From assembly GCA_027619415.1 (NCBI GenBank), contig JAQCFO010000002.1:1-64000 (forward strand): a stretch of DNA of 64,000 bases, read 5' to 3'. Within the stretch, counting starts at the first letter, position 1, and each line of letters begins with the position of its first letter. The notes below the pieces were generated by a model. That model searched no databases. It worked only from the letters and a program-made list of their open reading frames with translations, and was not told where the DNA came from. Both the position numbers and the translations under genes were made by a program. The DNA is from Bacteroidota bacterium. GTDB taxonomy: Bacteria; Bacteroidota; Bacteroidia; Flavobacteriales; Flavobacteriaceae. Shown here piece by piece: positions 45,438 through 55,332 of this stretch.

Positions 45438-46286
45438 TTAATTCAACAAGATGTTGTCAATTAATCTTATGCCATTTACATTGACACATATAAAAGCTCT
45501 ATAACTTTCATTGTCACTAAACTCTAATTCAATTTGAAGGCTTTTATTGTTTACTATTTCTAAGTATTCGATCTCAAAATCATTAACAGAGTTAATCTTT
45601 AACTTTATTTTTTCTATATTCAACTTGTTACGATTTTTGTTGAAGGATTTTTGTAAAAAAACAAGACTTTCATAAATTATTGAAGATTTACTTTTGTTTT
45701 TAATTGAGAGTAACTTATTTCTTGAGCTTAAGGCTAATCCATTTTTTTCTCTTACAGTTGGACAAATAATCATATTTACATCAATTTTCTCTAAATCAAT
45801 TAACCTGTTAATTATTTGCGTTTGTTGATAATCTTTTTCTCCAAAATAGGCGTTTGAAGGTTCGAATAGGCTTAACAATCTAGATACAATTGTAGCTACC
45901 CCGTTATAATGATCTACTCTAAATCTTCCTTCTAATTCTAAATCTAGCCCGTTAAAATCATATTTTTTTAAAAAAGGATTTCCATTATATATTTCTGTTT
46001 CACTTGGTTGAAATACATTAATTTTATTGGAAATTTTTTTGATAAGGTGAAGATCGTGTTCTAAATTTTTTGGATAACTATTAAAATCTTCTTTGTTGTT
46101 GAACTGAGTTGGATTAACGAAAATAGTAACCCAAACAATATCATTATGTTGTAAGGCTTTTGAAATTAACGACAAGTGTCCGGGGTGTAATGATCCCATA
46201 GTTGGCACCAGGCCCAGAGTTTGCCTAAGTCTATTGGACTTATTAATAAGTCTGCTAACTTCTAGTATTGTCCTGCAAACAATCAT
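45438..46286 (-). CDS. panC: Pantothenate synthetase
   Basis: This 282-residue ATP-dependent ligase joins pantoate and beta-alanine. The HIGH-type motif is [10 protein letters not shown] (28-37), with FVNPTQFN, a FGEKDYQQ segment and the KMSKS-like LSSRNKLLS near residue 185. The last 100 residues are more divergent, as usual. It leads a minus-strand operon with panD, which supplies its beta-alanine. It is divergent from the glycogen-synthase-like gene. Confidence 0.96.
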   Translation of the reverse strand: MIVCRTILEVSRLINKSNRLRQTLGLVPTMGSLHPGHLSLISKALQHNDIVWVTIFVNPTQFNNKEDFNSYPKNLEHDLHLIKKISNKINVFQPSETEIYNGNPFLKKYDFNGLDLELEGRFRVDHYNGVATIVSRLLSLFEPSNAYFGEKDYQQTQIINRLIDLEKIDVNMIICPTVREKNGLALSSRNKLLSIKNKSKSSIIYESLVFLQKSFNKNRNKLNIEKIKLKINSVNDFEIEYLEIVNNKSLQIELEFSDNESYRAFICVNVNGIRLIDNILLN

Positions 46287-46347
46287 TTAATATAATTTTA
46301 ACATATTCTAAATGTGATATTATGGAATAAATCTAACATAATTTTTG

Positions 46348-46355
46348 TAATTTTG
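46348..46355 (+). promoter_or_regulatory. -7 promoter element of the glycogen-synthase-like gene
   Basis: TAATTTTG fully matches TAnnTTTG, 34 bases before the ATG. No convincing -33 element was seen. Confidence 0.45.
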
Positions 46356-46389
46356 CATTCCTAATAATCGAGTTTAAAGAAAGGATTTT

Positions 46390-47199
46390 ATGACTGGAAA
46401 AAAAGTGTTGTATGTTTCTTCTGGAGTTATCCCTTATCTTCCTGACAGTGATATTTCAACTTTATCATATAGTTTGCCTAAAATGGTTAATGAAAATGGA
46501 GGTCAAACTCGAATTTTTATTCCAAAATATGGTTTAATTAACGATAGACGTCATCAATTACACGAGGTTATTCGTCTTTCAGGAATGAATTTAATAATAG
46601 ATGATTTAGATATGCCTTTAATTATAAAAGTTGCATCGATTCCTAAAGAAAAAATGCAAGTTTATTTTATAGATAATGACGAATATTTTAAAAATAGGCT
46701 GTTACATTCTGATGCAAAGAAAAAGTTATATAAAGATAATGATGAAAGGGCTATTTTTTTCGCAAAAGGAGTTGTTGAAACTATCAAAAAACTAAATTGG
46801 TCTCCTGATATAATTCATGTACATGGATGGATTGCTGCTTTAATGCCTCTATATATAAAAGAATATTATAAAGACGAGCCTTTATTCACAAACTCAAAAG
46901 TAATAACTTCTTTATACGCAAACGAATTTAAAGAAAATTTAAACTCCAAAATAGTTGATAAAATTAAATTTGATGAAATTGAAAGTGAAACTTTAAGCAC
47001 TTTAAATGATCCAACTTATGAAAACTTGTTTAAGCTATCTGTATTACACTCTGACGGAGTAATTGTAGCATCTGACAATGTTAATGAGTCAATGATTGAA
47101 CTTGCAAACAAACATAATAAACCAGTATTAAAATGCGGATTCAAAGAAGGCTTTGAAAAAGAGTATTTGGAATTTTATAACACTAAAATCTTGAATTAA
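46390..47199 (+). CDS. Glycogen/starch synthase N-terminal domain-like protein
   Basis: This 269-residue protein matches only the N-terminal (GT5) Rossmann domain of glycogen synthase. Segments include VLYVSSGVIPYLPDS, GGQTRIFIPKYG, NDERAIFFAKGVVE and DIIHVHGWIAALMPLYI. The usual KxGG ADP-glucose motif is replaced near the start, and the whole C-terminal GT1-like domain that carries the donor site is missing, so ordinary glucan synthesis is unlikely. Bacteroidota genomes often carry this short form between panC and a DUF4270 gene. The role is unknown. It is followed by the DUF4270 gene after five bases. Confidence 0.85.
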   Translation: MTGKKVLYVSSGVIPYLPDSDISTLSYSLPKMVNENGGQTRIFIPKYGLINDRRHQLHEVIRLSGMNLIIDDLDMPLIIKVASIPKEKMQVYFIDNDEYFKNRLLHSDAKKKLYKDNDERAIFFAKGVVETIKKLNWSPDIIHVHGWIAALMPLYIKEYYKDEPLFTNSKVITSLYANEFKENLNSKIVDKIKFDEIESETLSTLNDPTYENLFKLSVLHSDGVIVASDNVNESMIELANKHNKPVLKCGFKEGFEKEYLEFYNTKILN

Positions 47200-47204
47200 A
47201 TAAA

Positions 47205-49013
47205 ATGAAGTTTATTAAATTTATATTGATCCTGACATTTATTCTGACAAGTTGTAACAAGGATTATAACACTGTAGGAGTTGATTTAATTGATAACAAG
47301 CCATTTACGACTAGCATTGAGGAAATACCTGTGTTTGTCAAAATGAATAGAATTCCTTCCTACGTTTCTAATGCAATTTCAACTTTTCAACTTGGAATTT
47401 ATCAAGACAATATATATGGGGAAAGTAAGGTTAGCTTTTTAAGTCAACTTTCCATTGGAGGAGAAGAAGACCAAATGGGAATTTTTAGTCAAACAGATGA
47501 AATAAATGGAATAGAGGGCAATATTGCAGCTATACCAGAACTAGAGACTGTTAAAAATGTATTTCTAGATATTCCTTTTTTTACTAATGTAGATGATGAC
47601 GATAATGATGGAGTTATCAACTTGTATGATGTTGATAGTACAGACCCTTACAGTGATAGTGACGGTGATGGCGTTTCTGATGCCGATGAATCTAATGCGG
47701 GCCAAAATCCTTTAAATAAAGACACTGATGGTGATGGTATTTTAGACGGAGAGGATACTGAAAGTGTTAATCCAAATGCAGGAGCTACTATTTATGAATT
47801 AGATTCATTGATTGGAAATTCTGATTCTAAATTTAAACTTAAAGTAAGTGAACTTGAATATTTTTTGAGACCATTTGATCCTGAAAATAATTTTGAATCA
47901 TATCAAAAATATTACTCAAACAATAATATTCCTGATAATTTTTCAGGAACTGTTCTTTTTGATCAAGAGATTGAAATCAACTCAAATGAGTTAGTTTTTT
48001 ATAATGAAGATGATCCGGAAACTGAAGATGAGGACGAATCAGAAACAGTAAAAGAAAGGCTTACGCCCAGAATTAGAGTTTCTTTAGACAAAGACTTTTT
48101 TCAATCAAAAATAATAGATAAAGAAGACTCAAATGAGTTATCTAATTTAGACAACTTCAAACTGTATTTTAAAGGAATAGTTATAGATGCCTATGATTTT
48201 ACAGACCCATTATTAATGATATTAAATTTTCCAGAAGCTGAAATTAGAATTGTTTATGAATATCAACAGTATAATAAAAACAGTACTGACGATGATATAA
48301 GTGATGATACTATTGAGTCTATTGAGAAAAATTATACATTGAAATTGGAAGGAACTAAATTGAATTCTTTTAAGCACGATCCTTATTCAGTAACTATTAA
48401 TAATGCTATTAGTGACACAATTAATAATCCTGAATCTGTTTACTTAAAGGGGGGTGAAGGAATTATGGCAGAAATTGAGTTGTTTAAAGATAATGAAGGG
48501 AAAGATATTTTAGAAGAAATAAGGAGCCAAGATTGGTTAATTAACGAAGCGAATCTTTCAATATATATTAATAAAGACATGCTTTCTTCTAGTGGAGGAA
48601 TCATTGAGCCATCTAGATTATACCTATACGATATAGAAAATAAAGCTCCTCTAATTGATTATTTTATAGATAATTCTGCTGGGGCAAAAGAGTATCAAAA
48701 CAAAGTTATACATGGAGGTTCCATTGAACTTGATGAAGATAAAAATGGGTTAATGTATAAAATTAGAATAAGTGAACATATTAAAAATGTTGTTAGAAAA
48801 GATTCAACAAACGTTAAGTTAGGTTTAGTTGTTTCACAAGACATTAGTAACACAATGAATATTGAAGTTAAAACTAAAGATTTTATGACTTTTATTCCAA
48901 GTTCTTCAGCAATTAGCCCACTAGGAACGGTTTTAATCGGTCCTAGCCCTAGTGCAGAACACTATGAGAAAAGAATGAGATTAGATCTATATTACACTAA
49001 ACTTAATAATTAG
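47205..49013 (+). CDS. DUF4270 lipoprotein with thrombospondin-3-like Ca-binding insert
   Basis: This 602-residue lipoprotein has a signal ending LTSC with the lipid Cys at 17. The N-terminal KDYNTVGVDLIDNKP and QLGIYQDNIYGESKVSF segments place it in DUF4270, a Bacteroidota outer-membrane family of unknown function. Residues of about 125-190 are an Asp-rich insert with repeated DSDGDGVSDADES and DTDGDGILDGEDT units, typical of thrombospondin type 3 calcium-binding repeats. The gene follows the glycogen-synthase-like gene by five bases and overlaps the end of the convergent glycosyltransferase gene by 11 bases. Confidence 0.85.
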   Translation: MKFIKFILILTFILTSCNKDYNTVGVDLIDNKPFTTSIEEIPVFVKMNRIPSYVSNAISTFQLGIYQDNIYGESKVSFLSQLSIGGEEDQMGIFSQTDEINGIEGNIAAIPELETVKNVFLDIPFFTNVDDDDNDGVINLYDVDSTDPYSDSDGDGVSDADESNAGQNPLNKDTDGDGILDGEDTESVNPNAGATIYELDSLIGNSDSKFKLKVSELEYFLRPFDPENNFESYQKYYSNNNIPDNFSGTVLFDQEIEINSNELVFYNEDDPETEDEDESETVKERLTPRIRVSLDKDFFQSKIIDKEDSNELSNLDNFKLYFKGIVIDAYDFTDPLLMILNFPEAEIRIVYEYQQYNKNSTDDDISDDTIESIEKNYTLKLEGTKLNSFKHDPYSVTINNAISDTINNPESVYLKGGEGIMAEIELFKDNEGKDILEEIRSQDWLINEANLSIYINKDMLSSSGGIIEPSRLYLYDIENKAPLIDYFIDNSAGAKEYQNKVIHGGSIELDEDKNGLMYKIRISEHIKNVVRKDSTNVKLGLVVSQDISNTMNIEVKTKDFMTFIPSSSAISPLGTVLIGPSPSAEHYEKRMRLDLYYTKLNN

Positions 49014-49938
49014 ATTCCGCTCTTTTAGAGTTCCAATCTGATTTTAAGATGCCCTTTAACCAATAAGAAATACTGTTTAAAAAAATAGCTCTTTTAGCTG
49101 AAGAGAACGGAATACTTATTAATAGATTGGTAAACTGAACCATTATTAAACTAATGTGAGTTATTAAAGCGAACCTAGCATTAGTATGCTGTTCTATATA
49201 AACATGTGAAGATACTATTACTTCGGATTTTGTAATAATTTTTATTTTTTTATTTTTTCTTGAAGATTCACCGTGAAAATGAATGCAACTCCAATCGTTC
49301 AGTAATGTGACTTTTAGATTATTATTCATCGCTCTTTTACAAAGGTCCATGTCCTCATAATACATCCAATAATTCTCGCTCCATCCATTAAGTAAATCAA
49401 AATCTAGTCTTCTAATTAAAATAAACGAACCAGAAATCCAATCTGGATGTGAGACTGATTTGGAATTAATTTTTTTATATGATTTTTTTTTTAATAAACG
49501 AATAATTGGTCTAATCAAGCCCGATAAACTCCAAAAATTTAAGAATATTCCAAACGAATTAGTTGAAAGAAATTTTTTATCGACTTGTTTGATCCCTATA
49601 ATTTTATGTTGACTATTATTGCTGCAATAGTTTATTAAACTTAGAAGAGAGTTCTTAATAAGAATTGTGTCGGGATTTAAAAATAAATTCCAGAAAGATT
49701 TAGAGTGTTTAGCTCCAATATTACATGCCTTTGCAAATCCAAAATTTTTAGAATTTTCAACCCATTCAACCCACTTATAATTATTTTTAAAACTCAACAG
49801 GTTATTGTCATCAGAATTATTATCAACTACAATGGTTGATATTTTAATTCCATTTTGCTTAGAAATGCTTTCTAAACATAATTTTAACTTACCCCAAGAT
49901 TTATAATTTACTATTATGATAGATAAAGAACGTTCCAT
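49003..49938 (-). CDS. Glycosyltransferase family 2
   Basis: This 311-residue GT-A enzyme uses a nucleotide sugar. It has SIIIVNYKSWGKLKLCLESI at the N-terminus, VVDNNSDDNN (nucleotide site), LFLNPDTIL (DxD-like metal site), and WISGSFILIRR and YYEDMDLCKRA (acceptor and base region). It resembles rhamnosyltransferase-type WbbL/RfbF members. The C-terminal 50 residues are hydrophobic and may associate with the membrane. Its start is next to the rpoN stop, so the two are co-transcribed; no other polysaccharide genes are present. Confidence 0.9.
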   Translation of the reverse strand: MERSLSIIIVNYKSWGKLKLCLESISKQNGIKISTIVVDNNSDDNNLLSFKNNYKWVEWVENSKNFGFAKACNIGAKHSKSFWNLFLNPDTILIKNSLLSLINYCSNNSQHKIIGIKQVDKKFLSTNSFGIFLNFWSLSGLIRPIIRLLKKKSYKKINSKSVSHPDWISGSFILIRRLDFDLLNGWSENYWMYYEDMDLCKRAMNNNLKVTLLNDWSCIHFHGESSRKNKKIKIITKSEVIVSSHVYIEQHTNARFALITHISLIMVQFTNLLISIPFSSAKRAIFLNSISYWLKGILKSDWNSKRAESNY

Positions 49939-51381
49939 TTAGAGTTTTTTTCTTAATCTAGCAACTGGAGCTCCTATCATTTCTCTGTATTTTGCTACTG
50001 TTCTTCTAGCGATTGGATATCCTTTTTTATTGATTTTTTTAGTCAATTGATCATCTGTAAATGGATTTGATTTATTTTCTTTTTCAATAATATTTTTAAG
50101 TTCTTTTTTCACTTCTATAGTTGAGACTTCTTTGCCGGCATCATTTGTTATTCCTTCAGAAAAAAAAGATTTTATAAGCTTCATTCCATAAGGTGTGTCC
50201 ACATACTTACTACTAGCTACTCTTGAAATCGTTGATATATCCATATTTATTTCTTCAGCAATATCTTTTAAAATCATTGGCTTAAGATGACTTTCATTTC
50301 CAGAAAGAAAATATTTTTTCTGAAAATTCATTATACTTTTCATAGTCATTAATAGTGTTTGATTTCTTTGATTTATAGCATCAATGAACCATTTAGCAGC
50401 ATCTAATTTTTGTTTGATAAAGAATATTGCATCTTTCTGAGATTTTGACACTTTCTTTGTTTCGCGATAACCAGACAACATATTTTTATATTCACTAGAA
50501 ACATATAAGTCTGGAGCATTTCTTGAATTCAGATTTAATATTAATTGATTATCAATAATTTCAATGCGAAAGTCAGGGATAATGGAAGAATTAATTTTAG
50601 TAGATTCTGAATAAGATGAACCAGGCTTAGGGTTTAGTTTTTCAATTTCTTTTATCGAATTTTTTAATTCATATTCAGTTATATTCAATTTAGAAATTAT
50701 TTTTTTATAATGTTTTTTAATAAACAATTCAAAATTATTTTCTAAAATATTTATTGCATTTACAATAGGTTTAGTTATTGGCTTTCTTTTAAGTTGAATT
50801 ATTAAACAATCTTTTAAATTTCTAGCACCAATTCCAGGAGGATCTAATATTTGAATTTTTTTTAAAATTCTTTCTACAATTCCTAAATTTGTATCAATAT
50901 TCATTGTAAAAGCTAAATCATCAACAATGTCTATCACTTCTCTTCTCAGATAGCCTGATGGGTCAATACTGCCAATAATAAATTCCGCTATTTGCTTTTC
51001 ATTATCACTAAATGAAAAAGTGTTTAGTTGGTTTTTTAAGTATTGATTAAAGCTTTCTCCAGATGCAAATGGAATAGATTTTTCATCATCATCCAAGCTG
51101 TGATTATTGGTTTTTAGTCTATAATCGGGAACATCATCATCACTTAAATAGTCATCAATATTTATTTCATCACCACTATTGTCTTCATTATCATATTCAT
51201 TGGAATCTTCGTTAAGATCTTCATCGTTTTCTTTTCCTTTCTCTAATGCAGGATTTTCTTCTATTTCTCTTTCTAAATACTGTTCAAGTTCTTGTAGCGG
51301 AAGTTGAATCAACTTGATCAATTGAATTTGTTGAGGAGAGAGTTTTTGAGATAATTTTAAATGTAGATATTGATTTAGCAT
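49939..51381 (-). CDS. rpoN: RNA polymerase sigma-54 factor
   Basis: The product has 480 residues from the ATG at 51381 (MLNQYLHLKLSQKLSPQQIQ); the frame opens nine codons earlier. It holds the Gln-rich activator region I (about 1-50), an acidic region II (about 50-95, many Asp/Glu), the core-binding region (about 100-290), the HTH (DIAEEINMDISTISRVASSKY) and the RpoN box ARRTVAKYREMIG near the end. It recognises -24/-12 promoters with bEBP activators; none of those is in the window. It lies 51 bases after asnS, on the same strand. Confidence 0.96.
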   Translation of the reverse strand: MLNQYLHLKLSQKLSPQQIQLIKLIQLPLQELEQYLEREIEENPALEKGKENDEDLNEDSNEYDNEDNSGDEINIDDYLSDDDVPDYRLKTNNHSLDDDEKSIPFASGESFNQYLKNQLNTFSFSDNEKQIAEFIIGSIDPSGYLRREVIDIVDDLAFTMNIDTNLGIVERILKKIQILDPPGIGARNLKDCLIIQLKRKPITKPIVNAINILENNFELFIKKHYKKIISKLNITEYELKNSIKEIEKLNPKPGSSYSESTKINSSIIPDFRIEIIDNQLILNLNSRNAPDLYVSSEYKNMLSGYRETKKVSKSQKDAIFFIKQKLDAAKWFIDAINQRNQTLLMTMKSIMNFQKKYFLSGNESHLKPMILKDIAEEINMDISTISRVASSKYVDTPYGMKLIKSFFSEGITNDAGKEVSTIEVKKELKNIIEKENKSNPFTDDQLTKKINKKGYPIARRTVAKYREMIGAPVARLRKKL

Positions 51382-51432
51382 TTGAACTTTAATGTAATAA
51401 AAATACAAAAAAAGAAAATGCGGAATTTTAAA

Positions 51433-52857
51433 TTAAAACTCTGCATTTTTTGGAGTCCTAGGAAAAGGAATAACATCTCTAATATTAGTCATTCCAGTTG
51501 CGAACAAGATCAACCTTTCTAGGCCTAAACCAAATCCACTATGTTTAACTGTTCCATATTTTCTAAGATCAAGATACCACCACAATTCTTTTTCATCAAC
51601 ATTAAGTTCTTTAATTTTGGATTGTAATAAATCAAGTCTTTCTTCCCTTTGAGAACCTCCAACAATTTCTCCAATCCCTGGAAAAAGAATATCCATTGCT
51701 TTAACTGTTTTTCCATCTTCATTCATTCGCATATAAAATGCTTTTATTTTAGCAGGGTAGTCATAAATAATTACAGGTTTCTTAAAGTGCTTTTCTACTA
51801 TAAAACGCTCATGTTCGCTTTGAAGATCTACTCCCCATTCGTTTATAGGAAATTTAAATTTCTTCTTTTTATTTGGCTTACAATTTTTTAATATATTAAA
51901 AGCCTCAGAATATGTTATTCTTTCAAAATCATTTTTAACTACAAAATCTAACTTATCTAATAAAGTAAGATCATTTCTTTCGTTCATCGGTTTAGTTTTG
52001 TCTTCTTCAATCAAACGTTGATTTAAAAATATTAAATCATCTTCACATTCTTTTAAAACATCTTTTAAAACATCTTTTATAAATTCTTCCGCAAGTTCCA
52101 TAGTATCATTCAAATCAAAAAATGCCATTTCAGGCTCAATCATCCAAAATTCTGCTAAATGTCTTGAAGTGTTAGAGTTTTCTGCTCTAAAAGTTGGACC
52201 AAAAGTATACACTTTCCCAAGTCCCATTGCCATACTCTCAGCTTCTAATTGTCCAGATACAGTTAAGTTTGTTTCTTTGCCAAAAAAATCTTCAGAGTAA
52301 TCAATTTCTTTTTTTGAATTTAACTTTGCATTATTAATATCAAGTGTAGTTACTTTGAACATTTCTCCAGCCCCTTCTGCATCACTACCTGTAACAATTG
52401 GAGTGTTAACATAGAAAAACCCTTTTTCTTTAAAATATTTATGTATAGAAAATGAAATGCTAGATCTTATTCTCATTACTGAGCTAAAAGTATTTGTTCT
52501 TACCCTTAGGTGAGCATTTTCTCTTAAAAACTCTAAAGAATGTTTCTTCGGCTGAATTGGGTATGTTTTTGGATCACATTCTCCAAGAATAATTATATTT
52601 TCTACTTTAACCTCAATTGACTGTCCTTTTCCTTGACTTTCTACTAACGTCCCTTCAATTTTTAATGAAGCACCACTATTGATCTTAGAAAGCAATAATT
52701 CATCAGTTTTTTCGTAATCAACAACACATTGGATGTTTTTAGGTGTTGACCCATCATTTAAAGAAATAAATCTATTTGCTCGAAATGTCTTAACCCACCC
52801 TTTTATTGAAACTTTTTCAGATATTGAGGGATCTTTTATTAAATCTTTAATAGTCAT
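51433..52857 (-). CDS. asnS: Asparaginyl-tRNA synthetase
   Basis: This 474-residue class IIb synthetase charges tRNA-Asn. It has an N-terminal OB fold (about 1-110; VSIKGWVKTFRANRFISLND), motif 2 (FRAENSNTSRHLAEF, near 225) and motif 3 (GFGLGLERLILFATGMTNIRD, near 440). The sequence HLAEFWMIEPE rather than an Asp-type equivalent supports Asn over Asp specificity, and a separate aspS is present. It is part of the minus-strand series between the MMPL exporter and rpoN. Confidence 0.96.
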   Translation of the reverse strand: MTIKDLIKDPSISEKVSIKGWVKTFRANRFISLNDGSTPKNIQCVVDYEKTDELLLSKINSGASLKIEGTLVESQGKGQSIEVKVENIIILGECDPKTYPIQPKKHSLEFLRENAHLRVRTNTFSSVMRIRSSISFSIHKYFKEKGFFYVNTPIVTGSDAEGAGEMFKVTTLDINNAKLNSKKEIDYSEDFFGKETNLTVSGQLEAESMAMGLGKVYTFGPTFRAENSNTSRHLAEFWMIEPEMAFFDLNDTMELAEEFIKDVLKDVLKECEDDLIFLNQRLIEEDKTKPMNERNDLTLLDKLDFVVKNDFERITYSEAFNILKNCKPNKKKKFKFPINEWGVDLQSEHERFIVEKHFKKPVIIYDYPAKIKAFYMRMNEDGKTVKAMDILFPGIGEIVGGSQREERLDLLQSKIKELNVDEKELWWYLDLRKYGTVKHSGFGLGLERLILFATGMTNIRDVIPFPRTPKNAEF

Positions 52858-52929
52858 TATTCTTAAAATAAATTAATAATTATATCTGTCAAATATAAAG
52901 TTTTTTAGTTGCTTTTCGTATTTATAATT

Positions 52930-55302
52930 TCAGTCAGAAACTATCTTTATTTTAGGATCTTTTAAAGTTTGTTCATTTGAAATATTTTTTTCTAGGGAAA
53001 TCAATAATGACGGAAGTAAAATCAAATTAGCTAACATTGCAAATAATAAGGTAGTAGAGACTAACCCCCCTAATGCAATTGTTCCTCCATAACTAGAAGT
53101 CATAAAGACAGAAAACCCAAAGAAAAGTACAACAGAAGTATAGAACATGCTTATACCAGTTTCTTTAAGCGATGAAAACACTGATTTTCTTATTTTCCAG
53201 TTATTAGCTATTAACTCTTGTCTGTATTTTACTAAAAAATGGATTGTATCATCTACAGAAATCCCAAAAGCTATACTAAAAACTAATATTGTGGATGGTT
53301 TAATGGGAATATTTAAAAACCCCATCACTCCTGCAGTAAATATTAGTGGCAGAATGTTAGGGATAAGGGAAATGATAACCATTTTATATGATCGAAACAT
53401 GTATATTATAAGAAAGGATATTAATAATATAGCGAGAGATAGTGATATTAATAAATTCTTTACTAAATATTTGGTGCCTTTTAAATAACCTAATGTTTTT
53501 CCTGTTAAAGTTACGTTATACCTTTCTTTTGGAAAATATAATTCAATTCCTTTAATAAGACTGGCCTCTATACCTTCCATTCTTTCTGTGTTAACTTCTC
53601 CCATCATAGTGGTCATCCTAGCAATTTGACCATCCTGACTTATAAAACTATTGTTTTTGTCGAATTTTATATTAGAGTTTTTAACATAAGAAGATATAAA
53701 AGTATTTTCCTGAGAAGAGGGTAATTGAAAATAATTTGGATTACCATTATAAAAAGATTGTTTAATATATTTTGATAAGTTTAATATTGAAAGAGGCTTA
53801 GATAGTTCAGGAATTTTTAAAATATGCTTACTTAAATCATCCATTCTTTTAAGTGTAGCTAATCTTGTTATTCCATTTTTTCTTTTACTGTCAATCATAA
53901 TTTCGATTGGCAAAATCCCCTTAAACTCTTTTTCGTAGAACTTAATATCCTTTACAAACTCTGAATTTTTCGGCATATCTTCAATCATATTTCCCGAAAT
54001 CTTGATTTGATAAATGCCTATAATACTAATACATAAACACAATATAGAAGTAATAAATACTGGTATTCTATATTTTTTCACTGTTAAGACTAAGAAATCA
54101 ACAAACTCATTAACCCAAATATTGTTCAAATGTTTTAAATGTTTTTCTTGAGGAAGAGGCATGAAACTGTATATTATTGGTATCAATAATATTGATAAAA
54201 TAAAAATCAACATGATATTGACTGAAGCTACTAGGCCAAACTCTTTTAGTATTTCACTGTCTATCAAGATAAATGTTGCAAAACCACATGCTGTTGTAAT
54301 ATTAGTCATCAATGTGGCATTACCTATTTTGGAAATTACTCTTTGAAGAGATCTAGCTTGATTTCCATGTTTTTTAACCTCATGCTGATATTTGTTTATT
54401 AAAAAAATACAGTTTGGAACTCCAATCACAATTATAAGAGGAGGAATAAGGGCAGTAAGTACTGTAATTTCAAATCTAAAAAGACCTAAAACTCCAAGAG
54501 CCCACATAACTCCTATTATAACAACAGTAAGTGTTATGAGCGTAGCTCTATATGATCTAAAAAAGAAAAAGAAAATAAGCACAGTAACTAAAATAGCTAT
54601 CAATACAAATTTACCGATCTCATCCATTATATTTTGAGCATTTAATGTCCTTATATAGGGCATGCCAGAAATTCTAATATCAATTTTGGTTAGCTTTTCA
54701 AATGCTTTTATTTTAGGAATGAATACTTCATTAATAAAATATATTCTTTCAGCATTATTAATAATTTCTTTATTTAAATAGATTGCGGTTTGAACTGTTT
54801 TTTTGTTTTCACTAAACAAAATATTTTCATAGAAAGGGTAATCATTAAAAAGATTAGTTTTAAATTTATTAAGATCCGATATATTAGAGAAACTATAATT
54901 AATAATTGAATCTAAAATAAAGTTCTTGTTTTTTATTTCTTTTGAAATAACAGGAATATTGCCAACATGAAGAACGCTATTCACCCCTTCATTGCTTTTA
55001 AAACTTTCACTTAACTTAATCCAGGAATTAAAATTATCTAGATCAAATAAACTAGAGTCGTTTACAGCGATTAAAATCAGGCTTCCTTCCTCACCAAAAT
55101 TTTTTGTAAAATCATCATATGCTAAATTATAAGAATGATTTTTTGGCAACAGATTAGCTTCAGAATAGCTAAATTTCATATGTTTCCATTGAGTAGAAAG
55201 AAAAAGCGTATTCAGTAATATCAACAATAAAAAAAGAATTCTATTCCTTAAAATTACTCGAGCTAAAATCCCCCATATTTTGGAGTGTTTTGTTTTGCTC
55301 AT
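52930..55302 (-). CDS. MMPL/RND-superfamily exporter (SSD-like)
   Basis: This 790-residue inner-membrane protein has two MMPL halves. Each has a helix, a large periplasmic loop and five to six clustered helices: first half LLFLLILLNTLFLST at about 30, with helices at about 235-375; second half from about 415, with helices at about 635-775. The motif SIAFGISVDDTIHFLVKYRQ in the second half contains the conserved Asp pair used for proton coupling. The family moves lipids or hopanoids; the substrate here is unknown. It lies between frr and asnS and lacks adaptor or TolC partners. Confidence 0.88.
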   Translation of the reverse strand: MSKTKHSKIWGILARVILRNRILFLLLILLNTLFLSTQWKHMKFSYSEANLLPKNHSYNLAYDDFTKNFGEEGSLILIAVNDSSLFDLDNFNSWIKLSESFKSNEGVNSVLHVGNIPVISKEIKNKNFILDSIINYSFSNISDLNKFKTNLFNDYPFYENILFSENKKTVQTAIYLNKEIINNAERIYFINEVFIPKIKAFEKLTKIDIRISGMPYIRTLNAQNIMDEIGKFVLIAILVTVLIFFFFFRSYRATLITLTVVIIGVMWALGVLGLFRFEITVLTALIPPLIIVIGVPNCIFLINKYQHEVKKHGNQARSLQRVISKIGNATLMTNITTACGFATFILIDSEILKEFGLVASVNIMLIFILSILLIPIIYSFMPLPQEKHLKHLNNIWVNEFVDFLVLTVKKYRIPVFITSILCLCISIIGIYQIKISGNMIEDMPKNSEFVKDIKFYEKEFKGILPIEIMIDSKRKNGITRLATLKRMDDLSKHILKIPELSKPLSILNLSKYIKQSFYNGNPNYFQLPSSQENTFISSYVKNSNIKFDKNNSFISQDGQIARMTTMMGEVNTERMEGIEASLIKGIELYFPKERYNVTLTGKTLGYLKGTKYLVKNLLISLSLAILLISFLIIYMFRSYKMVIISLIPNILPLIFTAGVMGFLNIPIKPSTILVFSIAFGISVDDTIHFLVKYRQELIANNWKIRKSVFSSLKETGISMFYTSVVLFFGFSVFMTSSYGGTIALGGLVSTTLLFAMLANLILLPSLLISLEKNISNEQTLKDPKIKIVSD

Positions 55303-55332
55303 TATTATTTAAAATTCAATATTTTTAATTGC

